DNA of 64,000 bases from Prevotella sp. OH937_COT-195 (GCF_003932845.1 NZ_RQZH01000007.1:30573-94572), one strand, 5' to 3'. Shown: positions 34,771 to 45,594, counted from the first letter of the stretch. The notes: generated by a model not told the origin, from the sequence alone. Numbers and translations are program-made.

Positions 34771-35325
34771 TTAATCTTTTTTAGCGTTCTTGAATGGAAG
34801 ACCGAATGCCTTGAGCAATGCAAATCCCTCCTCGTCTGTCTTTGCAGACGTAACGAAAGTTATGTTCATTCCCTGAATACGGTCTATGGTATCGATATTT
34901 ATTTCAGGGAAGATTATCTGCTCCTGAATACCAAGTGTGTAGTTGCCACGTCCATCGAACTTGCTCTCGATACCCTTGAAGTCGCGGATACGAGGAAGTG
35001 CCACTCTCACGAGTTTCTCGAGGAACTCGTACATGCGTTCGCGACGCAGTGTTACCATAACACCGATAGGCATCTTCTTGCGGAGTTTGAAATTGGCGAT
35101 GTCCTTCTTTGAATATGTGGCCACGGCCTTCTGTCCTGTGATTGTAGAAATCTCATTGATGGCAACATCAACAATCTTCTTGTCCTGGGTCGCGTCTCCC
35201 AAACCTTGGTTAACCACGATCTTCTTGAGTACAGGAACCTGCATTTTGGAAGTGTAGTTGAACTGTTTCTCAAGTGCCGGAGCAATCTGCTCGTTATACA
35301 CTTTCTTTAATTGTGCTGTATCCAT
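34771..35325 (-). CDS. rplE: Large-subunit ribosomal protein L5
   Basis: A 184-residue 5S rRNA binder contacting the small-subunit head. [47 protein letters not shown] and the [24 protein letters not shown] block are diagnostic. Its ATG shares one base with the rplX stop (TAATG), so the two are translationally coupled. A GGAGG lies upstream inside rplX. Confidence 0.97.
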   Translation of the reverse strand: MDTAQLKKVYNEQIAPALEKQFNYTSKMQVPVLKKIVVNQGLGDATQDKKIVDVAINEISTITGQKAVATYSKKDIANFKLRKKMPIGVMVTLRRERMYEFLEKLVRVALPRIRDFKGIESKFDGRGNYTLGIQEQIIFPEINIDTIDRIQGMNITFVTSAKTDEEGFALLKAFGLPFKNAKKD

Positions 35326-35645
35326 TATTTGATTTCCTCCCCAGACTTTTTAGCGATGCGTACTTTCTTGCCTTCCTCGTTTACCTTGATGGCAATACGT
35401 GTGGGCTTTCCGCTCTTCGGATCTATCAGACTTAAATTTGAGATATGAATGGGTGCTTCAATCTTAATGATGCCTCCCTGAGGGTTCTTGGCGCTGGGCT
35501 TGGAACTCTTGGAAACCATGTTCCAGCCTTCCACTATAGCCTTCTGCTCTTTTACCAAGACTTTGAGGACTTTACCCTTCTGGCCTTTATCTTTGCCGGC
35601 GAGTATTATCACCTCATCACCTTTCTTTATATGTAACTTCGTCAT
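35325..35645 (-). CDS. rplX: Large-subunit ribosomal protein L24
   Basis: A 106-residue KOW-domain protein initiating 50S assembly near the tunnel exit. [40 protein letters not shown] and [28 protein letters not shown] match the family. Confidence 0.97.
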   Translation of the reverse strand: MTKLHIKKGDEVIILAGKDKGQKGKVLKVLVKEQKAIVEGWNMVSKSSKPSAKNPQGGIIKIEAPIHISNLSLIDPKSGKPTRIAIKVNEEGKKVRIAKKSGEEIK

Positions 35646-35667
35646 TACTTATTTACTTTTAAAATTA

Positions 35668-36033
35668 TTAAAGGACCTCAGGTGCCAGAGAAACAACCTT
35701 CATGTTCACTGCACGGAGTTCGCGAGCCACGGGACCGAATATACGGCTGCCGCGCAATTCTCCGGCATTGTTCAGCAGCACGCATGCGTTGTCGTCGAAG
35801 CGAATATACGATCCGTCTGCACGGCGTATTTCTTTCTTCGTGCGCACTACCAAAGCTTTTGACACTGCACCTTTTTTAACGTCACTTGTAGGTATTGCGT
35901 TCTTTATGGCAACCACTATGATGTCGCCAACGCTTGCATAACGGCGGCGTGTACCTCCCAGTACTCGTATGCACTGTGCCTCGCGTGCGCCGCTGTTGTC
36001 AGCTACTGTAAGTCTTGATTCAACTTGTATCAT
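35668..36033 (-). CDS. rplN: Large-subunit ribosomal protein L14
   Basis: A 121-residue protein at the subunit interface: [27 protein letters not shown] and the C-terminal [22 protein letters not shown]. Two bases after rpsQ. Confidence 0.97.
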   Translation of the reverse strand: MIQVESRLTVADNSGAREAQCIRVLGGTRRRYASVGDIIVVAIKNAIPTSDVKKGAVSKALVVRTKKEIRRADGSYIRFDDNACVLLNNAGELRGSRIFGPVARELRAVNMKVVSLAPEVL

Positions 36034-36035
36034 AA

Positions 36036-36302
36036 TTACTTAGCTTTTTCGATTATTGAAACTAATCTCCATCTCTTTGTCTTCGACAGAGGACGGGTCT
36101 CCATGATGAGTACAGTATCTCCTACATTTGCCTCATTCTTCTCATCGTGTGCATGATACTTCTTGGTCTTCTGCACAAACTTACCGTAGATTGGGTGCTT
36201 CTCCTTGAACTTTGATGCAATAACAATGGTTTTATCCATTTTGTTGCTGATAACGACACCCTGTCTTGTTTTTCTTAAATTTCTTGTTTCCATCTGGACC
36301 AT
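36036..36302 (-). CDS. rpsQ: Small-subunit ribosomal protein S17
   Basis: An 88-residue OB-fold 16S rRNA binder: [25 protein letters not shown], and the C-terminal [27 protein letters not shown]. The start at 36302 (MVQMETR) lies two bases after the rpmC stop. The METR methionine at 36293 is an alternative. Confidence 0.96.
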   Translation of the reverse strand: MVQMETRNLRKTRQGVVISNKMDKTIVIASKFKEKHPIYGKFVQKTKKYHAHDEKNEANVGDTVLIMETRPLSKTKRWRLVSIIEKAK

Positions 36303-36304
36303 TG

Positions 36305-36499
36305 TTATTTATTAAGTTCTCTCTGATGCAATTCTGTCTTCATACGCGCGATGTCACGACGAAGCAACTTAATCTGAGATGGATTCTCCAGAGGAGTTAT
36401 TGAGTGGTTAAGCTTCAACTGTTGAAGTTTAGCAACCTCGGCATCAATACGCTCTTCGAGTTCTTTAGTCTCAAGCTCTCTTATTTCCTTGTTTTTCAT
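36305..36499 (-). CDS. rpmC: Large-subunit ribosomal protein L29
   Basis: A 64-residue two-helix protein at the tunnel exit: [32 protein letters not shown], then [16 protein letters not shown]. Five bases from rplP. Confidence 0.96.
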   Translation of the reverse strand: MKNKEIRELETKELEERIDAEVAKLQQLKLNHSITPLENPSQIKLLRRDIARMKTELHQRELNK

Positions 36500-36504
36500 C
36501 TTTC

Positions 36505-36933
36505 CTAAGCATTTTTATCGTAATCACGTCTTACTACAAACTTTGTCTTGACAGGCAGTTTCTGAGCACCGAGACGGAGAGCCTCCTTGGCGATGTCAAA
36601 AGGAACGCCTTCTACTTCGAAGAGAATACGCCCCGGTGTTACCGGTGCAACCCATCCGGCAGGATCTCCCTTACCTTTACCCATACGTACGTCTGCCGGC
36701 TTGCGGGTAATTGGTTTGTCGGGGAATACTCGAATCCAGACTTGACCTTCGCGCTGCATGTAACGGTTTATTGCCACACGCGCAGCCTCCAACTGTCGGC
36801 TGTCGAGCCACTTGGCATCAAGTGTCTTGATTCCGAAAGAACCGAAGGCAAGTGTTGTACCTCTGTGGGCGTTGCCTTTGTTGCCGCGTCCGTCTTGAGG
36901 TCTTCTATATCTTACTCTTTTTGGCTGTAACAT
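36505..36933 (-). CDS. rplP: Large-subunit ribosomal protein L16
   Basis: A 142-residue protein organising the A site. [25 protein letters not shown], then the [34 protein letters not shown] block. The conserved arginine of the hydroxylated MGKG-type loop is present. Confidence 0.97.
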   Translation of the reverse strand: MLQPKRVRYRRPQDGRGNKGNAHRGTTLAFGSFGIKTLDAKWLDSRQLEAARVAINRYMQREGQVWIRVFPDKPITRKPADVRMGKGKGDPAGWVAPVTPGRILFEVEGVPFDIAKEALRLGAQKLPVKTKFVVRRDYDKNA

Positions 36934-36947
36934 GATGATTTCTTAAT

Positions 36948-37685
36948 TTAACGGTTATTGTTTCTCTTACGATTACCGCGACCGCCTTGGTGGCGACCAC
37001 CATTGTTACCACGACCGCTGTTGCCCTTCTCTTGTGTGAAGTTCGGGGCAAGGTCACGCTTCTCGTAAATCTCGCCGCGGCAAATCCATACCTTAATACC
37101 CAGCAGTCCCACCTTTGTAAGAGCCTCTGCATGACAGTAGTCGATGTCGGCACGGAAAGTGTGCAACGGGGTACGTCCCTCTTTGTACATTTCCTTGCGT
37201 GCCATCTCGGCACCGTTAAGACGGCCGGTAATCTGCACCTTTATTCCCTCGGCGCCTGCACGCATTGTGTTTGCCACAGCCTGCTTGATGGCACGGCGAT
37301 AGGCAATTTTTCCTTCCACTTGGCGGGCGATGTTGTTTGCCACAATCGTGGCATCAAGTTCCGGTCGCTTTACCTCGAAGATATTTATCTGAATCTCCTT
37401 GTCGTAGAGTTTCTTCAATTCTTCCTTGAGTTTGTCAACGTCTTGTCCACCTTTACCGATGACGATACCCGGACGAGCCGTGCAGATGGTTATTGTAACC
37501 AACTTCAGTGTGCGCTCTATTACTATGCGCGACACCATAGCTTTCTCCAAACGTTTGTTCAGATACTTACGGATCTTCTGGTCTTCTACCAGATTGTCAC
37601 CGAAGTTTTTACCTCCGAACCAGTTCGAGTCCCAACCGCGAATAATACCAAGGCGGTTGCTAATTGGATTAACTTTCTGTCCCAT
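36948..37685 (-). CDS. rpsC: Small-subunit ribosomal protein S3
   Basis: A 245-residue mRNA-entry protein with helicase activity. KH domain with the GxxG loop [21 protein letters not shown], and the C-terminal S3 domain ([33 protein letters not shown]). The tail is rich in Arg, Gly and Asn ([20 protein letters not shown]), an RG-rich extension longer than in E. coli. Eight bases from rplV. Confidence 0.97.
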   Translation of the reverse strand: MGQKVNPISNRLGIIRGWDSNWFGGKNFGDNLVEDQKIRKYLNKRLEKAMVSRIVIERTLKLVTITICTARPGIVIGKGGQDVDKLKEELKKLYDKEIQINIFEVKRPELDATIVANNIARQVEGKIAYRRAIKQAVANTMRAGAEGIKVQITGRLNGAEMARKEMYKEGRTPLHTFRADIDYCHAEALTKVGLLGIKVWICRGEIYEKRDLAPNFTQEKGNSGRGNNGGRHQGGRGNRKRNNNR

Positions 37686-37693
37686 TCTGCTTA

Positions 37694-38098
37694 TTAATTT
37701 TCATCGTTAGGTTTAGTATCTACGAATATTGTCACATGGTTGCTGCGCTTGCGTATGCGGTAGCCGCGTCCCTGTGGTGCAGGGCGCATGCGTTTCATCG
37801 TGACACCTTCATCAACAAAGATTCTCGATACAAACAGTTCGCCATCCTCTGCCTTGCGGTCGTTCTTCGTCTCCCAATTTGCTATTGCGGAGCGGAGCAA
37901 CTTCTCAACATCTATGGCTGCCTTTTTCTTTGAGAATCGGAGTACGCCGAGCGCACGGTTCACTTCCATGCCGCGTACCATATCAACGACATAGCGCATC
38001 TTGCGTGGAGAAGAGGGGCATCCCTTCAATTTCGCAAAATACAATGTCTTAAGGGCTTCTTTTCTTTGTTCAGCCGCTAATCTTTTTCTTTTTCCCAT
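37694..38098 (-). CDS. rplV: Large-subunit ribosomal protein L22
   Basis: A 134-residue protein whose hairpin lines the peptide exit tunnel. [32 protein letters not shown], and the tunnel loop [26 protein letters not shown]. No deletions of the kind linked to macrolide resistance are evident. Confidence 0.97.
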   Translation of the reverse strand: MGKRKRLAAEQRKEALKTLYFAKLKGCPSSPRKMRYVVDMVRGMEVNRALGVLRFSKKKAAIDVEKLLRSAIANWETKNDRKAEDGELFVSRIFVDEGVTMKRMRPAPQGRGYRIRKRSNHVTIFVDTKPNDEN

Positions 38099-38135
38099 TA
38101 TTGTTCTTGTTTAAAAATGGTTTCTCGTCCCTGCA

Positions 38136-38402
38136 TTATTTCTTATTACCTGCATGTCCGCCGAAGCGACGGGTCGGCGCGAACTCTCCGAGTTTGTGAC
38201 CCACCATGTTTTCAGTAATGTAAACAGGGATAAATTTGTTTCCGTTATGAACTGCAACAGTATGTCCCACGAAATCCGGGGAAATCATTGAAGCTCTGGC
38301 CCATGTTTTAACCACTGTCTTCTTGCCGCTCTCGTTCATGGCGAGAACTTTCTTTTCAAGCGACACGTTGATGTATGGACCTTTTTTTAATGAACGACTC
38401 AT
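38136..38402 (-). CDS. rpsS: Small-subunit ribosomal protein S19
   Basis: An 88-residue head protein: [28 protein letters not shown], then [52 protein letters not shown], the family signature. Confidence 0.97.
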   Translation of the reverse strand: MSRSLKKGPYINVSLEKKVLAMNESGKKTVVKTWARASMISPDFVGHTVAVHNGNKFIPVYITENMVGHKLGEFAPTRRFGGHAGNKK

Positions 38403-38423
38403 AATTTACTTCAGTTTACTTTG

Positions 38424-39248
38424 TTATTTACTTGCTCTTGCAATAATGTACTTGTTAGAGTGCTTCTTAGGGGCACGTGTCTTGAGACCCTTAGCATACA
38501 AGCCCTTGCGTGAACGTGGATGTCCACCGCTCTGACGGCCTTCGCCACCACCCATCGGGTGATCGTGCGGGTTCATTACCACGCCTCGGTTGCGAGGACG
38601 GCGACCCAACCAGCGTGAGCGACCTGCCTTACCGGACTGTTCAAGAGCATGATCGGCGTTTCCAACCACACCTACCGTTGCCTTGCAGGCAGAGAGAATC
38701 TTTCGAGTCTCGCCCGAAGGAAGTTTAATAACACAATAACTGCCCTCACGAGAAGTAAGCTGAGCAAAGTTACCAGCCGAACGAACCATTTTCGCACCCT
38801 GACCCGGACGGAGTTCGATGTTGTGAACAACCGTACCCACAGGGATGTTTGCAAGAGGAAGTGCATTTCCCACCTCCGGTGCAGCCTCTGCACCGGAGAG
38901 CAATTTTGCGCCAACCTCAAGTCCGTTAGGAGCAATAATGTAACGTTTTTCACCATCGGCATAGAAAAGCAATGCGATACGAGCCGAACGGTTCGGGTCG
39001 TACTCGATTGTCTTCACTATTGCCGGAACACCATCTTTCTCTCGTTTGAAATCGATGAAGCGATACTTGCGCTTGTGACCGCCGCCAATATAGCGAACGG
39101 TCATCTTACCGGTGTTGTTTCGACCACCGGTTGAATGCTTACCGCGAACGAGAGACTTCTCTGGCACGGATGCAGTAATATCCTCGAACGTGCCAATAAT
39201 CTTGTGTCTTTGACCCGGAGTAACGGGTTTAAATTTACGTACTGCCAT
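38424..39248 (-). CDS. rplB: Large-subunit ribosomal protein L2
   Basis: A 274-residue protein needed for subunit joining and the peptidyl-transferase centre. [48 protein letters not shown], and the highly conserved [16 protein letters not shown] with its histidine. Normal length. Confidence 0.97.
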   Translation of the reverse strand: MAVRKFKPVTPGQRHKIIGTFEDITASVPEKSLVRGKHSTGGRNNTGKMTVRYIGGGHKRKYRFIDFKREKDGVPAIVKTIEYDPNRSARIALLFYADGEKRYIIAPNGLEVGAKLLSGAEAAPEVGNALPLANIPVGTVVHNIELRPGQGAKMVRSAGNFAQLTSREGSYCVIKLPSGETRKILSACKATVGVVGNADHALEQSGKAGRSRWLGRRPRNRGVVMNPHDHPMGGGEGRQSGGHPRSRKGLYAKGLKTRAPKKHSNKYIIARASK

Positions 39249-39256
39249 TTTTCTAT

Positions 39257-39550
39257 TTAGATATTGCTATAAAAATCGATTGTATCGCCCTCTTTCAAGG
39301 TAACGATGGCTTTCTTGAAAGACGCTTTCTGGCCACGTATCAAGCCAGCCTTTGTATATCGACTTGAACGTTTGCCTGAGTAGCGCATTGTATTTACGTC
39401 TTCAACCGTAACGTTATACAGACTCTCAACCTCTTTTTTAATCTCAAGCTTGTTTGCCTCCGGCTTTACTATGAAGCCGTAGCGGTTGGGGCGCTTGTCT
39501 GTAATCTTGGTCATCTTCTCGGTAACCAATGGTCTGATTATAAATGCCAT
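39257..39550 (-). CDS. rplW: Large-subunit ribosomal protein L23
   Basis: A 97-residue tunnel-exit protein and docking site for trigger factor and [28 protein letters not shown], and the [46 protein letters not shown] segment. Confidence 0.97.
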   Translation of the reverse strand: MAFIIRPLVTEKMTKITDKRPNRYGFIVKPEANKLEIKKEVESLYNVTVEDVNTMRYSGKRSSRYTKAGLIRGQKASFKKAIVTLKEGDTIDFYSNI

Positions 39551-39565
39551 GTCTGTATCTCCTAA

Positions 39566-40195
39566 TTACTTTGTTAAAACTTCATCGATAGCCTGCAACG
39601 AACTCTCAGCGATGACGAGTACGTCAGCGTTGAGAATTTTGTAAGTATTGATGTCCGAAGCCACCATTACTTCTGCTTTTTGCAGATTACGAGCCGACAA
39701 ATATACATTTTTTTCTACTTTTGGCAAAACGAGAAGCACTTTCCTTCCTTCAACTTTAAGATTTTTAGTAATATTTATAAAATCTTTCGTCTTTGGAGCC
39801 TCCATATCGAAGTCTTCAACAACAAGGAGTGCATCTTCCTTAACCTTGTATGCGAGTGCGCTCTTACGTGCCAGTTGCTTTACTTTCTTGTTAAGTTTGA
39901 AGCCATAGTCACGCGGTTGCGGACCGAATACGCGACCACCACCTTTGAGTACCGGCGAGTTAATGTCGCCGCGGCGTGCACCGCCGCTGCCCTTCTGGCG
40001 TATAAGTTTGCGTGTAGAACCTGCATGCTCGCTGCGTTCCTTTGTCTTGGCAGTGCCTTGACGCTGGTTTGCGAGATATTGTTTCACGTCAAGATATATA
40101 ACGTGGTCGTTCGGTTCAATTCCGAAGATAGATTCGTTTAACGTAACCTTTCTTCCGGTCTCCTGACCTTTGATGTTTAATACGTTAATTTCCAT
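39566..40195 (-). CDS. rplD: Large-subunit ribosomal protein L4
   Basis: A 209-residue protein with a tunnel loop ([60 protein letters not shown]). In E. coli L4 also represses the S10 operon. Its ATG shares a base with the rplC stop at 40195, so the genes are coupled. Confidence 0.97.
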   Translation of the reverse strand: MEINVLNIKGQETGRKVTLNESIFGIEPNDHVIYLDVKQYLANQRQGTAKTKERSEHAGSTRKLIRQKGSGGARRGDINSPVLKGGGRVFGPQPRDYGFKLNKKVKQLARKSALAYKVKEDALLVVEDFDMEAPKTKDFINITKNLKVEGRKVLLVLPKVEKNVYLSARNLQKAEVMVASDINTYKILNADVLVIAESSLQAIDEVLTK

Positions 40196-40809
40196 TAGAT
40201 GTTAATTATTACGGTTGAACCTTTGCAGCCAGCAACGCTACCTTTCACGATGAGAAGGTTGCTTTCTGGTATTACTTTTAACACTCTGAGGTTTTGGGTT
40301 GTCACCCTGTCACCTCCCATTTGGCCGCCCATGCGCATGCCCTTGAACACCTTTGCGGGGTAAGAGCAAGCACCGATTGCACCCGGCTTGCGAGCACGGT
40401 CGTCCTGACCATGTGTTGCCTGACCCACACCACCGAATCCGTGGCGTTTCATGACACCTTGGAAACCTTTACCCTTTGAGGTGCCAACAACATCAACATA
40501 GTCAACGCCGTTGAAGATTTCCACAGTGATTGTGTCTCCGAGGCTATGCTCCTCGTCAAACTTGAACTCGGCCAAGTGAGCCTTCGGTGTTGTTCCTGCT
40601 TTCTTGAAGATTCCCAACATAGGCTTGGTAGTATTCTTCTCCTTTGCCTCGCCGAAACCTAACTGAACAGCCTCGTAACCGTCTTTTTCAACGGTCTTTA
40701 CTTGGGTAACAACACAAGGGCCAGCTTCGATAACAGTGCACGGCACATTCTTGCCGTCGGCACTGAAAACGGATGTCATTCCGATTTTCTTTCCTAATAA
40801 TCCTGGCAT
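40195..40809 (-). CDS. rplC: Large-subunit ribosomal protein L3
   Basis: A 204-residue early assembly protein: [34 protein letters not shown], and the [54 protein letters not shown] loop reaching the peptidyl-transferase centre. A 92-bp gap to rpsJ contains a GGCATCC/GGATTGCC hairpin. Confidence 0.97.
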   Translation of the reverse strand: MPGLLGKKIGMTSVFSADGKNVPCTVIEAGPCVVTQVKTVEKDGYEAVQLGFGEAKEKNTTKPMLGIFKKAGTTPKAHLAEFKFDEEHSLGDTITVEIFNGVDYVDVVGTSKGKGFQGVMKRHGFGGVGQATHGQDDRARKPGAIGACSYPAKVFKGMRMGGQMGGDRVTTQNLRVLKVIPESNLLIVKGSVAGCKGSTVIINI

Positions 40810-40901
40810 TTCAATTAATGTTTATAATAGTTTATGTTTATATATCTGACTCCGGCCGCTACGGCAATCCTCACGGATGCCAAATAAGCCTCAGCCGTTT
40901 G

Positions 40902-41207
40902 TTATACCTTTATCTCTACCTCCACACCGCTCGGCAGGTCGAGTTTCATCAGCGAGTCAACGGTTTTTGACGTTGCGCTGTAGATGTCTATGAGACGTTT
41001 GTAGTTGCTCAACTGGAACTGTTCGCGAGCTTTCTTGTTAACGAAAGTGGAGCGGTTCACGGTGTAGATGCGCTTGTGCGTGGGGAGTGGTATCGGCCCG
41101 CTCACGATGGCGCCCGTGGCCTTTACGGCCTTAACGATCTTCTCTGCCGATTTGTCAACCAACTGGTGGTCGTAACTCTTCAGCTTGATTCTGATTTTCT
41201 GACTCAT
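40902..41207 (-). CDS. rpsJ: Small-subunit ribosomal protein S10
   Basis: A 101-residue head protein that also binds NusB in antitermination. [53 protein letters not shown], and the [28 protein letters not shown] end. First gene of the S10 part, after a strong hairpin that separates it from fusA. Confidence 0.97.
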   Translation of the reverse strand: MSQKIRIKLKSYDHQLVDKSAEKIVKAVKATGAIVSGPIPLPTHKRIYTVNRSTFVNKKAREQFQLSNYKRLIDIYSATSKTVDSLMKLDLPSGVEVEIKV

Positions 41208-41258
41208 TGTCTTTTGTTTTTTATTATTAATATTGTTTTGTTGTGTATAATCAAAGGT

Positions 41259-41297
41259 GAGCCGCTAAAGAGTCATTTACTCAGCGGCTCCTTTTTT
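41259..41297. promoter_or_regulatory. Strong hairpin between fusA and rpsJ
   Basis: GAGCCGCT pairs with AGCGGCTC, and an inner GAGT/ACTC continues the stem with a small bulge. The T-run follows only on the plus strand, where no gene ends. On the minus strand (the operon direction) it is a stable stem just after the fusA stop, so it may be a partial terminator, processing site or S10-type leader. Confidence 0.55.
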
Positions 41298-41298
41298 G

Positions 41299-43425
41299 TT
41301 ACACGAGATCTACACGTCCTTTCACCTCCTCGAGTACAGTCTTGGCGATGCTCGAAGAGAGCGGCGCATGATGGTCGTACTCCATCGAGCTTGTTGCACG
41401 TCCCGAAGTGATGGTACGCAGTGATGTAACATATCCGAACATCTCTGCCAGCGGAACCATTGCTTTCACGATGCGGGCACCGCTGCGAGCCTCGTCCATG
41501 CCTTCCACCTGACCGCGACGTTTGTTCAAGTCGCCGATTACGTCACCCATGTTCTCCTCGGGTGTCACAACCTCGAGTTTCATTATTGGCTCCATGAGTA
41601 CCGGACCTGCTTTAACGCATGCATTCTTGTATGCGTTGCGTGCAGCCAATTCGAAAGATAATTGGTCGGAGTCAACCGGGTGGAACGAGCCGTCGAGCAG
41701 CGTTACTTTGAGAGAATCAACGGTGTATCCTCCGAGTACGCCGTTCTTCATTGCGTCCTCAAAGCCTTTCTGTACTGCCGGAACGAATTCCTTGGGTACG
41801 TTACCGCCTTTAACCTCATTGACGAACTGCAAGCCACCCTTTTCTTTAATGTCCCAATCTGCATCAACCGGACCAACGTTGACAATAATGTCGGCAAACT
41901 TACCACGTCCTCCTGACTGTTTCTTATATACCTCGCGGAGGTTAACCTCCTTAGTAATTGCTTCTTTGTAGTTAACCTGCGGTTTGCCTTGGTTACATTC
42001 CACCTTGAATTCGCGTCTGAGACGGTCGATAATAATGTCAAGGTGCAACTCGCCCATTCCGGAGATAACGGTCTGTCCGCTCTGCTCGTCGGTATGTACG
42101 GTAAACGTGGGGTCTTCCTCTGCCAGTTTTGCGAGACCGTTGTCAAGTTTGGCAATGTCTGCCTGACTCTTTGGTTCTACGGCGATGGAAATCACGGTAT
42201 CCGGGAACGTAATGCTCTCAAGGATTACCGGATGTTCTTCGTCGCAGAGCGTATCACCTGTGCGTATGTCCTTAAAGCCAACGCCTGCGCCAATGTCACC
42301 GGCATCGATGCTCTCCATCGGCTGCTGCTTGTTCGAGTTCATCTGGAACAGACGGCTTACGCGTTCTTTCTTGCCGGAACGTGTGTTAAACACATACGAG
42401 CCGGCCTCAACCTTACCCGAATATACGCGGAAGAAAACGAGGCGACCTACATACGGGTCTGTGGCAATCTTGAATGCCAATGCCGATGTCGGCTCGCTGT
42501 CAGACGGTTTGCGCTCTTCTTCCTCACCGGTATTGGGGTTCTCGCCCACAATGGCAGGCGTGTCTTGTGGCGACGGGAGGAATGCGCATACATAGTCGAG
42601 AAGTGTCTGAACGCCTTTGTTCTTGAAAGAAGAACCGCAGAGTACCGGTGTACACTCCATGGCGAGTGTTCCCTTGCGTATGGCAGCCATCAGTTCCTCC
42701 TCCGTTATCGAGTTGGGATCTTCGAAGAATTTCTCCATCAAAGACTCGTCGAACTCGGCAGCAGCCTCAACAAGTTTGTCACGCCATTCCTGTGCCTCTT
42801 CTTTCAGGTCTTCCGGAATTTCCGTAACCTCGAACTCCGAGCCTTGTGCTTCGTTATTCCATACGATGGCCTTCATCTTCAACAGGTCAACTATTCCTTT
42901 GAAAGTCTCCTCCTGCCCGATGGGTACGACCAAAGATACGGGGTTGGCACCAAGCACTTCCTTCATCTGTGTCAGCACGTCAAAATAGTTTGCACCGGAA
43001 CGGTCCATCTTGTTAACATAGCCAAGACGAGGAACGTTGTACTTGTCTGCCTGACGCCATACTGTCTCGCTCTGCGGCTGTACGCCGCCAACGGCACAAT
43101 ATGTGGCCACTGCTCCGTCAAGAACACGCAGCGAACGCTCTACCTCTGCGGTAAAGTCAACGTGCCCCGGAGTGTCAATCAGGTTTATTTTAAACTGCTT
43201 GTCGTTATACTGCCAATAGCATGTGGTGGCGGCAGAGGTTATGGTAATTCCTCTCTCCTGCTCTTGAGCCATCCAGTCCATGGTTGCGGCACCATCGTGC
43301 ACCTCACCCAATTTATGAGTTTTTCCGGTGTAATATAGGATACGCTCGGACGTTGTGGTCTTACCGGCATCGATGTGAGCCATGATGCCGATGTTGCGGG
43401 TCAAATATAAATCTTGTTTTGCCAT
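41299..43425 (-). CDS. fusA: Elongation factor G
   Basis: A 708-residue translocation GTPase. G1 [19 protein letters not shown], the switch [12 protein letters not shown]3 DTPGHVDFT and G4 NKMDRSG, followed by domains II to V ending [31 protein letters not shown]. This is the housekeeping copy by its place in the str operon after rpsG. tuf is not beside it but lies at 58680. Confidence 0.97.
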   Translation of the reverse strand: MAKQDLYLTRNIGIMAHIDAGKTTTSERILYYTGKTHKLGEVHDGAATMDWMAQEQERGITITSAATTCYWQYNDKQFKINLIDTPGHVDFTAEVERSLRVLDGAVATYCAVGGVQPQSETVWRQADKYNVPRLGYVNKMDRSGANYFDVLTQMKEVLGANPVSLVVPIGQEETFKGIVDLLKMKAIVWNNEAQGSEFEVTEIPEDLKEEAQEWRDKLVEAAAEFDESLMEKFFEDPNSITEEELMAAIRKGTLAMECTPVLCGSSFKNKGVQTLLDYVCAFLPSPQDTPAIVGENPNTGEEEERKPSDSEPTSALAFKIATDPYVGRLVFFRVYSGKVEAGSYVFNTRSGKKERVSRLFQMNSNKQQPMESIDAGDIGAGVGFKDIRTGDTLCDEEHPVILESITFPDTVISIAVEPKSQADIAKLDNGLAKLAEEDPTFTVHTDEQSGQTVISGMGELHLDIIIDRLRREFKVECNQGKPQVNYKEAITKEVNLREVYKKQSGGRGKFADIIVNVGPVDADWDIKEKGGLQFVNEVKGGNVPKEFVPAVQKGFEDAMKNGVLGGYTVDSLKVTLLDGSFHPVDSDQLSFELAARNAYKNACVKAGPVLMEPIMKLEVVTPEENMGDVIGDLNKRRGQVEGMDEARSGARIVKAMVPLAEMFGYVTSLRTITSGRATSSMEYDHHAPLSSSIAKTVLEEVKGRVDLV

Positions 43426-43470
43426 TTTGTATCTTAACCTATTTCTGTTTACCTTTTTACCTCTGTTTTT

Positions 43471-43947
43471 TTAGAAACGGAAATGAGCGAATGCACGGTT
43501 AGCCTCTGCCATGCGATGCATGTCTTCTTTACGTTTGTAGGCACCACCCTGATTGTTGTATGCGTCCATTATCTCGGCTGCCAGTTTGTCTGCCATGCTC
43601 TTACCACCGCGTTTGCGTGCATAGAGGATAAGGTTTTTCATCGAAACGCTCTCTTTGCGATCCGGACGAATTTCCGTAGGCACTTGGAATGTTGCGCCAC
43701 CGATACGACGGCTCTTTACTTCCACCTGTGGGGTAATATTGTCAAGAGCCTGCTTCCAGATTTCGAGAGCCGGCTTTTCCTCGTTCTGCATCTTTGCAGA
43801 CACGGCATCAAGTGCTTTGTAGAAAATCTCGTACGATGTATTCTTCTTTCCATCGTACATCAGATGGTTAACGAACTTTGACACTTTCTTGTCATTGAAT
43901 CTCGGATCCGGCAGGATCACGCGCTTCTTTGGTTTTGCTTTTCTCAT
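43471..43947 (-). CDS. rpsG: Small-subunit ribosomal protein S7
   Basis: A 158-residue head assembly protein at the E site. [58 protein letters not shown] and [21 protein letters not shown]. In E. coli S7 binds the rpsL-rpsG spacer to repress the str operon. The 210-bp spacer here is rich in hairpins. Confidence 0.97.
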   Translation of the reverse strand: MRKAKPKKRVILPDPRFNDKKVSKFVNHLMYDGKKNTSYEIFYKALDAVSAKMQNEEKPALEIWKQALDNITPQVEVKSRRIGGATFQVPTEIRPDRKESVSMKNLILYARKRGGKSMADKLAAEIMDAYNNQGGAYKRKEDMHRMAEANRAFAHFRF

Positions 43948-44157
43948 TTTACTGTTTTGTAATTTTTATTCTGCATGGGGCTGCCTGTTCTGTTCTTCAA
44001 CGTCTTCACCAAGACATTTACTCAACCTGTATAAACAATTCTCCAGCAAAACTGTTATTTTTTATTTTCGGGGACGTTAGCGTCTGCCCCTGACGTTGTT
44101 TAAAACGGGGGTCGGACTCAAGCCATCTCCGGCTTTAGCCTGACCGCCGCAATGTCT
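43948..44157 (-). promoter_or_regulatory. Structured rpsL-rpsG spacer, candidate S7 regulatory site
   Basis: A 210-bp intercistronic region with no gene. On the minus strand a GGGG..GACG-CTAA-CGTC-CCC hairpin and a GGTC..GACC arm enclosing GGCTAAAGCC are visible. It is long for this operon, and its position matches the S7 autoregulation site of E. coli. Function is inferred by analogy. Confidence 0.5.
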
Positions 44158-44538
44158 TTACTTCTTTGCTTTCGGACGCTTTGCACCGTACTTTGAACGA
44201 CGCTGCGTACGATTGGCAACGCCTGCGGTATCAAGCGTTCCGCGCACGATGTGATAACGTACACCCGGAAGGTCTTTTACACGACCGCCACGAACAAGCA
44301 CGATGGAGTGCTCCTGCAGGTTGTGACCTTCTCCCGGAATGTAAGAGTTCACCTCTTTCTGATTAGTTAAACGTACACGCGCAACTTTGCGCATTGCTGA
44401 GTTAGGCTTCTTCGGGGTCGTCGTATATACGCGAACACACACACCGCGACGCTGAGGACAAGAGTCCAACGCCGGCGACTTGCTCTTGTAAACGAGTACC
44501 TTTCTGCCTTTTCTTACCAATTGTGAAATTGTAGGCAT
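44158..44538 (-). CDS. rpsL: Small-subunit ribosomal protein S12
   Basis: A 126-residue decoding-centre protein. [15 protein letters not shown], the [20 protein letters not shown] loop and [19 protein letters not shown]. The lysines at both streptomycin-relevant loops are the sensitive type. First gene of the str-S10-spc-alpha block, with a promoter and a hairpin leader upstream. Confidence 0.97.
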   Translation of the reverse strand: MPTISQLVRKGRKVLVYKSKSPALDSCPQRRGVCVRVYTTTPKKPNSAMRKVARVRLTNQKEVNSYIPGEGHNLQEHSIVLVRGGRVKDLPGVRYHIVRGTLDTAGVANRTQRRSKYGAKRPKAKK

Positions 44539-44589
44539 TGTTTTACTTTTTTGAATTTATATATTTATTTTCGTTATTTTCAACACTTT

Positions 44590-44632
44590 ACGAACACTCT
44601 TTATCGTTCGTACAATTTGAGGTGCAAAGGTA
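44590..44632 (-). promoter_or_regulatory. Promoter box and leader hairpin of the str operon
   Basis: The minus strand reads TACCTTTG (44632-44625). In the leader a hairpin ACGAAC/GTTCGT (44611-44590) follows, about 50 bases before rpsL. The -33 TTG is off-spaced, so only the -7 box is firm. Confidence 0.55.
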
Positions 44633-44640
44633 CGAATATT

Positions 44641-44829
44641 TTTTTTTTCCACCTAACAATAATAAAACCGTTTTTTTACACAGCTATAGTTTTAACAAAA
44701 AATAACTGTAAGATACGTTTTTTTTAATTACTTAAAATGTACAATCCGACAATTTCCAATCATTTTTTACATGCCGTAGAAACATAGTTTTCGCATTGTT
44801 ACTTGTATCAATCACATGTATAAAGTAGT
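44641..44829. other. AT-rich gap upstream of the str operon
   Basis: No gene is seen between the rpsL promoter and repeat array B. Confidence 0.6.
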
Positions 44830-44939
44830 GCAATTTCGGCAGATTTGCGATGCAAATTGGGCTAAATTACTTTTCAAAACAGGCAGAATTGGAAAACAAA
44901 TCCGCCTAAATTGGTTTGGAAACAGGTGGTAATTACGAC
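44830..44939. repeat. 22-bp-period degenerate repeat array B (5 units)
   Basis: Units start at 44830, 44852, 44874, 44896 and 44918, each exactly 22 bp after the last. Examples are GCAATTTCGGCAGATTTGC, GCAAATTGGGCTAAATTAC and ACAAATCCGCCTAAATTGG. The core is the same as in arrays A (5794-5881) and C (23422-23487). Confidence 0.75.
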
Positions 44940-45011
44940 AAAATGCAGTATATATCTCAGTGTCACCAATTTCTAATCTGCAATAATTCGTGCCAAATAC
45001 TTGAAAGTAAG

Positions 45012-45303
45012 TCATCAAAGAAATAGTTATTAGAGATAAAAAGTATGATGATTTTGGGGAAACGGATGCTGCCGATAAAGAATCGGCAAAGAGTATTTCG
45101 ACAATGTGTTTCATCAAACTTAAAGACAGCAAGCAAGGAATCAGCGAATCTTCAGAAAATCTTTTCATAATCTACGAAAACGGCTAACAAGTAAAGGTGG
45201 CATATAAAGGTCAGCAATACGACTGACATATAAAGAATTAGGAGATTACAGAAAAGAGTTCAGAGATATTAATCCGAAACATACCTCTTTCTTTTTTCAG
45301 ACT
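45012..45303 (+). pseudogene. Decayed gene fragment ending at MITE copy 3
   Basis: A plus-strand frame reads without stop from 45012 through KEIVIRDKKYDDFGETDAAD ... FIKLKDSKQGISESSENLFI to IIYENG. After a TAA it continues QVKVAYKGQQYD in the same frame. A shift then leads to TYKELGDYRKEFRDINPKHT at about 45230-45290. The residue content is protein-like, but there is no start codon, one stop and one frameshift. It ends where the MITE-like element begins. No family was recognised, and the interpretation as a remnant is inference. Confidence 0.4.
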
Positions 45304-45505
45304 TAAACCCAAATCGGTCATCAGACCGCATTTGCTTAGATTTGCTATTGCCGTTACGCTTCCCAACCGCTTTAGCCCGCTTGCTGACATCTGCGCGGCC
45401 ATTATATCTCAACATAGCCCGCTACGCCTTCGATGAAACGGCTGCACATCTGCTCAACAATCGAACAAAATCGGTTGAGGGTTATAATGACCGATTGGGG
45501 TTAAA
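45304..45505 (+). repeat. MITE-like repeat, copy 3 (202 bp)
   Basis: Same orientation as copy 1. It starts TTAAACCCAAATCGGTCATC and ends TAATGACCGATTGGGGTTAA. It differs from copy 1 by scattered substitutions and about one base in length. Confidence 0.85.
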
Positions 45506-45530
45506 ATGCAGGAAAAACTTGTGATAAATG

Positions 45531-45594
45531 ACGATAAGTCCCGCATACATTATTAATTCATCTCTTTGCCGATGCTGCATGCGGGACTTATCGT
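45531..45594. terminator. 16-bp inverted repeat downstream of the DUF3467 gene
   Basis: ACGATAAGTCCCGCAT (45531-45546) and its exact inverse (45579-45594) enclose 32 bases. It lies 23 bases after the DUF3467 stop. There is no strong T-run on either strand, so a terminator role is probable but not certain. Confidence 0.5.

Noticed and set aside
44812..45168. 118-codon minus-strand ORF
   Set aside because: Formed by repeat array B and the antisense of the gene remnant at 45012-45303, which reads better on the plus strand.
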